From: QHXM01 sp032160165
GTDB lineage: Bacteria; Acidobacteriota; Blastocatellia; Pyrinomonadales; Pyrinomonadaceae
Assembly: GCA_032160165.1 (NCBI GenBank)
Contig: JAVHWA010000035.1
Coordinates: 1 to 64,000 of the forward strand
Direction: 5' to 3'
DNA: 64,000 nucleotides
The position numbers were made by a program, and so were the translations under genes. Of this stretch, positions 60,083-64,000 are shown one piece after another (within the stretch, counting starts at the first letter, position 1; each line of letters begins with the position of its first letter). The notes beneath the pieces are model-generated. The model worked only from the letters and a program-made list of their open reading frames with translations. It ran no database searches and was not told where the DNA came from.

Positions 60083-61036
60083 CTAAGAATTCTGCGTGAT
60101 TGCCTGCGCTGGAGTTGTTGCGTAGAAACTTGCATCTTTCGCGGGCCGAGTGTTCCAACGCTTATGAATCCAGAGCCATTGATCGGGGTATCGTCTGATG
60201 TAGCTTTCGACGACTGACGTAAACAGAGACGTAATCTGTCTGATATCTTCTGCTTCATCGCCGGTAGGCGGGAGCGTAAGGGGCGGGTCGACGTAGAGGA
60301 CGAATCGCTTCCGCTTCTCGTCCCACGGAACGAAGACAGGCAGAATTGAGGCTCCTGTTCGCAGCGCGATGGCAGCGACGCCTGAGGTGGTCGAAGCGGG
60401 TATCCCGAAGAAATCTACGAAAATGCCTTCGTGCGGTTGCGTATTGAGGTCAACCAGGATGCCGAGCGTTTCCCCTGCCCGCAACGTCCGAAGCATGGGA
60501 CGCATAGCGGAGCGCTTGTCGATCGAACGATTCCCGAACCGAGTTCGCGTGCTCTCGATCAATTGTTCTATTCGTGGGTTGTCTAACCGTCGGGCGAGAA
60601 AACTCAATGGGTAACCGAATGCCGAGAGCGCCAGACTCGAAAGCTCCCACGCACCCAAATGTCCGGTAAACAAGATTACCCCGCGCCCATCGGCCCGGGC
60701 AGATTCGAGATTCTCCAGCCCTTCACATTCGATTATGCGGTGCAAGCTCTCCGGACTCGATCTACTGAGCTGGCTGAATTCGCCAAGCAGGCGGCCGAGG
60801 TTCCTGAAACATCCTCGAAGGATCTTCGTTCTTTCGCGGTCGCTATACTGTGGGAAGGCCAGCTCGAGATTGCGCGCGCCGGTACGCCGCAATCGGTCGC
60901 ACAACCCGTAGGCGATGCGGCCTGCGAATCGTCCGACGGCGACCGCCGCTAAGCGCGGCAAGAGGCCCAAGCCGCCAAGCAGAAGTCTTGCGGTCCAATA
61001 CTCAGCCGCTATTTGAACTCGTCCACGTTTGGCCAT
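60083..61036 (-). CDS. Lipid A biosynthesis-type lauroyl acyltransferase (LpxL/HtrB family)
   Basis: A 317-residue membrane-associated acyltransferase of the LpxL/LpxM family, which adds secondary acyl chains to lipid A or acts on similar lipids. The HX4E motif is H126 to E131 in FTGHLGAWELS. An N-terminal hydrophobic anchor (residues 18-44) is typical, and the IRRYPDQWLWIHKRW signature near the end is characteristic. The ATG at 61036 is well placed. No other lipid A gene is adjacent. It supports a Gram-negative envelope. Confidence 0.88.
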   Translation of the reverse strand: MAKRGRVQIAAEYWTARLLLGGLGLLPRLAAVAVGRFAGRIAYGLCDRLRRTGARNLELAFPQYSDRERTKILRGCFRNLGRLLGEFSQLSRSSPESLHRIIECEGLENLESARADGRGVILFTGHLGAWELSSLALSAFGYPLSFLARRLDNPRIEQLIESTRTRFGNRSIDKRSAMRPMLRTLRAGETLGILVDLNTQPHEGIFVDFFGIPASTTSGVAAIALRTGASILPVFVPWDEKRKRFVLYVDPPLTLPPTGDEAEDIRQITSLFTSVVESYIRRYPDQWLWIHKRWNTRPAKDASFYATTPAQAITQNS

Positions 61037-61070
61037 CTCTTCAACAGGTCAAGCGTCTTCTTGCGCTATC

Positions 61071-61245
61071 TGTGTTTGAACCACAAGAGGACACAGAGGC
61101 CAAATTATGAATTTTAGTTTTCGAGTTGTGAATTAAGCGAAAGACGAAAGCCGCCTTCAATTCAACATTCAACACTCATAATTCAGAATTCTCTTTCCCC
61201 TCTGTGCCTCTGTGTCCCCTGTGGTTCAAGTCCTCTGTGGTTCAA
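61071..61245. repeat. Doubly nested tandem-word hairpin element
   Basis: The outer arms are TTGAACCACAAGAGGACACA (61076-61095) and CCTCTGTGTCCCCTGTGGTT (61207-61226), the latter followed by a second CTGTGGTTCAA word. The inner arms are AATTATGAATTTTAG with TTGTGAATTAAG (61103-61136) and AATTCAACATTCAAC with TCATAATTCAGAATT (61159-61191). Two unrelated words are thus nested in one element. Confidence 0.75.
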
Positions 61246-61315
61246 TCCGTCTCTTACCAGTTTAAGGCCGCAGTGTTCGACAGGCAAACTTCCCTCAGAG
61301 CGGCCGGCACTCCCC

Positions 61316-62506
61316 TCAGAACGGATCGCTCGTGGCTTCATCAAACGACTTACTGTAGTTTCCTGCCTTCAAATCCCTGTCGAATTCGCGATTGAACTCT
61401 TCCATCTGGCGCTCGTTCTCGTCAAACTCCTCGCGTGTCTTGTAGAAAGAGAACTCAAAGCCCTCATCCATATTGCAACCGTCCAGATTCCAGAAAGCAG
61501 GCGTATCAAAATCCGCGGCCATCGCCTGACAGATCTCGCAATCTTCGTCGATGATTAAGTCGTGAGCGGACAGAATCATATTCACGCGACGGCGCTCCCA
61601 CTGGATTATGTGGTCAGGTGCGCGCCCGTCATATTCTCCGTTTGGCCCGCTTAGCCATTCGTTCCTGAGCTCCTCCAATCGCGCCATCTCCGAATCAAGG
61701 GAAGTGTCGGCGTTTGTCTGCTGAAAACACTCGTTCAGCAAGTATCGAACAAGGTCGTAGTAGATAACGATCTCATTGGTACCGAAGCCCGAGAAACGAT
61801 AAGCGCGTGAATTGGAAGGCAGCGGCGGTGGACCTTCCTTGGTAAACGACCATTGGAGGGACCGTGAATGTAAATCGAAATCAATAAACTCCTGTTTCTC
61901 CAGGAGCACGTCTCGGGGTGCGCGTCCACCGAGATCCTCCCGTTCGTGCATCAGCCACTTCTTATGAATCCTGGTGAACAACTGCTGCTCGTCCGATACG
62001 GCGGCTTCGCTGCACTCCTTTACGATAAATTCCAGCAGCGCTTTCCCAAACAGCACCTGTCGCACATCCAATGGCCCTGACGCCAGACGTGATGTCCGGC
62101 TTTGCTTAGCCACAGCTTCGTATTCCGGAACCGAATTGACCACTAGCCAGTCATCGGATAAACGATACGGAAGCACGGCGTCGTTATCCGTAAACTCATC
62201 TCGCACCCGAATACTTCCTTCGTACGAGTGTTGCGAATAACTTGAATCAGTCGCAACCAATCTCCCTGCCAGATCTATGATCAGAATTCCCGCATCGTAC
62301 GGTTCAAAGTTTTCTTCTTCGCGAAAGTCGTGAAAAGGCGACGAGTCGGTCACTGGCTTAACGAATCTCGCCACCGCCAAACGCAACTCCTCGATTGTCT
62401 CCGGCTCCGCAGTCAGCGCGGCCACCAATGCGTCACCGAAGAATCCGTGCACCGTCCCGCTTATCGTCCTGGTCTGGTCCGCAATTATGAGTTGTATGTA
62501 GCTCAT
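61316..62506 (-). CDS. Unknown 396-aa protein with a repeated GGRAP-type motif
   Basis: I do not recognise this protein. It is acidic, soluble-looking and has no signal peptide. Two segments share the pattern W-x(n)-G-R-A-P-x(3)-I or L: WLMHEREDLGGRAPRDVLL near residues 189-207 and EWLSGPNGEYDGRAPDHIIQ near 282-301. These recall the WL...GG.P..L pattern of MbcA/ParS-type antitoxin domains, but the match is weak. A CEICQAM and a GCNMDEGFEF segment follow. The ATG at 62506 has a GGGGAGGAAGAG upstream and is certain. Confidence 0.65.
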   Translation of the reverse strand: MSYIQLIIADQTRTISGTVHGFFGDALVAALTAEPETIEELRLAVARFVKPVTDSSPFHDFREEENFEPYDAGILIIDLAGRLVATDSSYSQHSYEGSIRVRDEFTDNDAVLPYRLSDDWLVVNSVPEYEAVAKQSRTSRLASGPLDVRQVLFGKALLEFIVKECSEAAVSDEQQLFTRIHKKWLMHEREDLGGRAPRDVLLEKQEFIDFDLHSRSLQWSFTKEGPPPLPSNSRAYRFSGFGTNEIVIYYDLVRYLLNECFQQTNADTSLDSEMARLEELRNEWLSGPNGEYDGRAPDHIIQWERRRVNMILSAHDLIIDEDCEICQAMAADFDTPAFWNLDGCNMDEGFEFSFYKTREEFDENERQMEEFNREFDRDLKAGNYSKSFDEATSDPF

Positions 62507-62520
62507 CTCTTCCTCCCCTA

Positions 62521-62796
62521 GTCAAAAGACGTTCATCATTCTCTAAGGGTGGAAGCGGGGCGTGGAGGTAGGCATCGCACTGCGCCTGGCAGCGCCTGCT
62601 CGATCGATTGGTGGAACGGATTTCAATCCGCTGACGGGTGGCGCTCTTCTAAAGTGAGGAAGAGCAGCTTTCGGCTTCGGGGCGAGTTGTTTTCGGGCCG
62701 CTGTGGAGGCGGTCTGTTTCCTCATTTAGGGGCGCCCGTGAAGGACGCCCCTAAGGTTTCAATCCGGATCCCGATGAGGCAGATTGGAAAGGGCCC
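62521..62796. other. Gap with two hairpins
   Basis: TTAGGGGCG (62726-62734) pairs with CGCCCCTAA (62746-62754). CGGAT-TTCA-ATCCG lies near 62617-62630. The first sits downstream of the GlsB-type gene and may end its transcript, though there is no U-tract. Confidence 0.45.
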
Positions 62797-63078
62797 TCAG
62801 GCCCGGCGTCCGGCGACAAGCCGGTAGATCGCCAGCAGGACCAGGGCGCCGATCACGCCAAAGCCTATCTTGGCAAAGAAGCCCGTGTCTCCAAATCCCG
62901 CAGTCGGCCTGGCGAGTTTCAAATAGTGAGCCAGCCACCCGGCCAGGACCGCACCGGCAATGCCAAGCAGCATGGTGATGGCGCAACCTCCGGGGTCCTT
63001 GCCCGGCATAAGAATTTTGGCGATTACACCTGCGATCAGGCCCACGATAATCCACGATAATATGTCCCAGAATCCCAT
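62797..63078 (-). CDS. GlsB/YeaQ/YmgE family membrane protein
   Basis: A 93-residue protein with three hydrophobic segments. The WIIVGLIAGVIAKILMPGKDPGG start is characteristic of this small family (once called transglycosylase-associated proteins), which is induced by stress in several bacteria. The function is not established. The ATG at 63078 has AGAGAGG upstream. It stands alone. Confidence 0.88.
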   Translation of the reverse strand: MGFWDILSWIIVGLIAGVIAKILMPGKDPGGCAITMLLGIAGAVLAGWLAHYLKLARPTAGFGDTGFFAKIGFGVIGALVLLAIYRLVAGRRA

Positions 63079-63273
63079 ATAGCCTCTCTTCTTGTGAAAG
63101 CACGCTCTACCAGCGGGCTTGCGATTGTGAATAACACTCGCATGCCCTGCCCAGAGGAGAGGGTCGAGCGAGCTTTCAAGTCGATCAATAAATCTCGACT
63201 ACTTCATAGTTCCTGACTGTTCGATAGCGGCAGCGCGAATTTTATGGACGCCCGGCTCCGCTGTCAATGAAAT

Positions 63274-64000
63274 TCAGTGACCGGCGCGAGTAGAGGACAA
63301 ACGGTAGGCCTGTCGGCGGACCGCCTCGGAAACGTTTCGATTCTGAGAAATGTTCTGAAGGTCACGGGTGTGAATTCTCGGCAGGATGTTGATCGCAGTT
63401 GGGATTGGGGTCCGTGGGTTACGCACAAGGTTGAGGATAATGGGGTACGAGCGGGCCCATGCGCGGTTCATCGCAATGGCCCGCAGCACTTCGTCGGAAA
63501 CGGTCCGCATCGCAGCTATGCTCTCAACTTCCTGATCGGTGACGCGCGGGTTGTGAATAACGGCCGATGCCACAACTCGATTGGAATCGCGTATCAGGAT
63601 TGAGCGGGCCTCACGGTCGCCTTTGAGGCCAAGCTTGACCCGGTCCCTGACCGTCATCAGCATGACGCGACGGATGAGCGAAATGCGTTCCGGTTGAAGC
63701 TCTTTTCCCTCTCTGCGGCTGTCGGCAATGATGCGCTCGGCGTTGGCTACGCGCTGCTCATACGATTCCTCGATGAGTTCTTCGAATCGTTCCAGCGCCA
63801 GCCACGAATCGTCAATTTCATCGTCTGAAACTTCGATATGCGCGGCGATGGTCCAGGCGTCCTCCACCGAAAGCCATTCAGAGGCGCCGACGGATTCAGA
63901 TTTTTCCATAAACTCGGCCGCGGCGACCTGCCCGCGCGCGCGCAACTCTTCCGCGATCTGTTGTGCCCCGCGCTCTTTCTCGAAGAATTCGCGCCGCGTC
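63274..64000 (-). CDS. Partial gene: HEAT-like helical repeat protein
   Basis: The reading frame is open to the right edge, so the start lies outside the window and at least 241 residues are seen. It is wholly helical, with repeats such as AVIHNPRVTDQEVESIA and NLVRNPRTPIPTAINILP. The N-P-x-T/V pattern in units of about 25-30 residues resembles leucine-rich-variant or HEAT-like proteins of delta-proteobacteria and Acidobacteria. The N-terminal part is highly charged (EKERGAQQIAEELRARGQ). The function is unknown. Confidence 0.7.
   Translation of the reverse strand, partial: TRREFFEKERGAQQIAEELRARGQVAAAEFMEKSESVGASEWLSVEDAWTIAAHIEVSDDEIDDSWLALERFEELIEESYEQRVANAERIIADSRREGKELQPERISLIRRVMLMTVRDRVKLGLKGDREARSILIRDSNRVVASAVIHNPRVTDQEVESIAAMRTVSDEVLRAIAMNRAWARSYPIILNLVRNPRTPIPTAINILPRIHTRDLQNISQNRNVSEAVRRQAYRLSSTRAGH

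Noticed and set aside
1..64000. Insertion sequences, prophage or integron
   Set aside because: No transposase, integrase or phage structural gene was recognised on either strand; the repeats lack coding capacity.

Overview
The window looks like chromosome of a Gram-negative, aerobic or facultative soil bacterium. The base composition (mid-50s % GC by eye), the mix of genes and the short tandem-word repeats between genes make me think of Acidobacteriota (Blastocatellia-like), but this is an inference and there is no rRNA or marker phylogeny to test it. A lipid A-type acyltransferase and several lipoprotein or Sec-signal proteins support a Gram-negative envelope. I see no phage, IS transposase, CRISPR array or plasmid function; most of the window is ordinary core chromosome with a few unusual accessory islands.

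Layout. 1-4.3 kb: a gene-free left edge with two hairpins, a small membrane protein, a class V aminotransferase, a DUF2231 membrane protein and a divergent FAD oxidoreductase fused to a Rieske domain. 4.8-14.6 kb: two adjacent, very large proteins (1813 and 1409 aa) that I do not recognise. 14.7-17.2 kb: a structured leader with a terminator before phenylalanine hydroxylase, then topoisomerase IB. 17.5-20.4 kb: a six-cysteine secreted peptide, a large exported helical protein and a membrane-anchored CxxC thioredoxin-like protein. 20.4-23.7 kb: rtcB, aroK and aroA. 24-30.9 kb: an RsbW/RsbV-like pair, DUF2062, an exported TPR-like protein, a two-PDZ protein, an MBL hydrolase and a four-helix-bundle (23S IVP) protein. 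31.1-37.4 kb: a fatty-acid beta-oxidation operon (fadN-fadA-lipoprotein-fadE). 37.9-41.8 kb: a small membrane protein, an S9 peptidase and two tandem small paralogues with lysine-rich tails. 41.8-45.1 kb: a TetR regulator, long-chain acyl-CoA ligase and FAD/NAD reductase operon. 45.3-52.7 kb: MscS, tRNA-Ser(UGA) and an operon with a NorQ/CbbQ AAA+ ATPase, two membrane proteins, a giant VWA (NorD/CbbO-type) protein and a thioredoxin-reductase-like flavoprotein. 52.9-64 kb: mnmA, sppA, serS, galU, fabG, a strong candidate small RNA, a lipid A-type acyltransferase, an unknown 396-aa protein, a GlsB/YeaQ protein and a gene cut by the right edge.

Regulation. A perfect 8-bp-arm palindrome lies exactly between the -35 and -10 of the fadN promoter. 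A degenerate copy lies upstream of the TetR gene 8 kb away, so the two fatty-acid operons probably form one TetR/FadR-type regulon.

The most striking whole-window pattern is a set of at least a dozen intergenic elements built from short tandem words (periods about 6-13 bp) on one arm that recur as the reverse complement on the other arm. Each forms a long imperfect hairpin. Words differ between elements, some elements nest, and two elements sharing a core flank sppA in direct orientation. I know of no description of them as a class, but I could not search.
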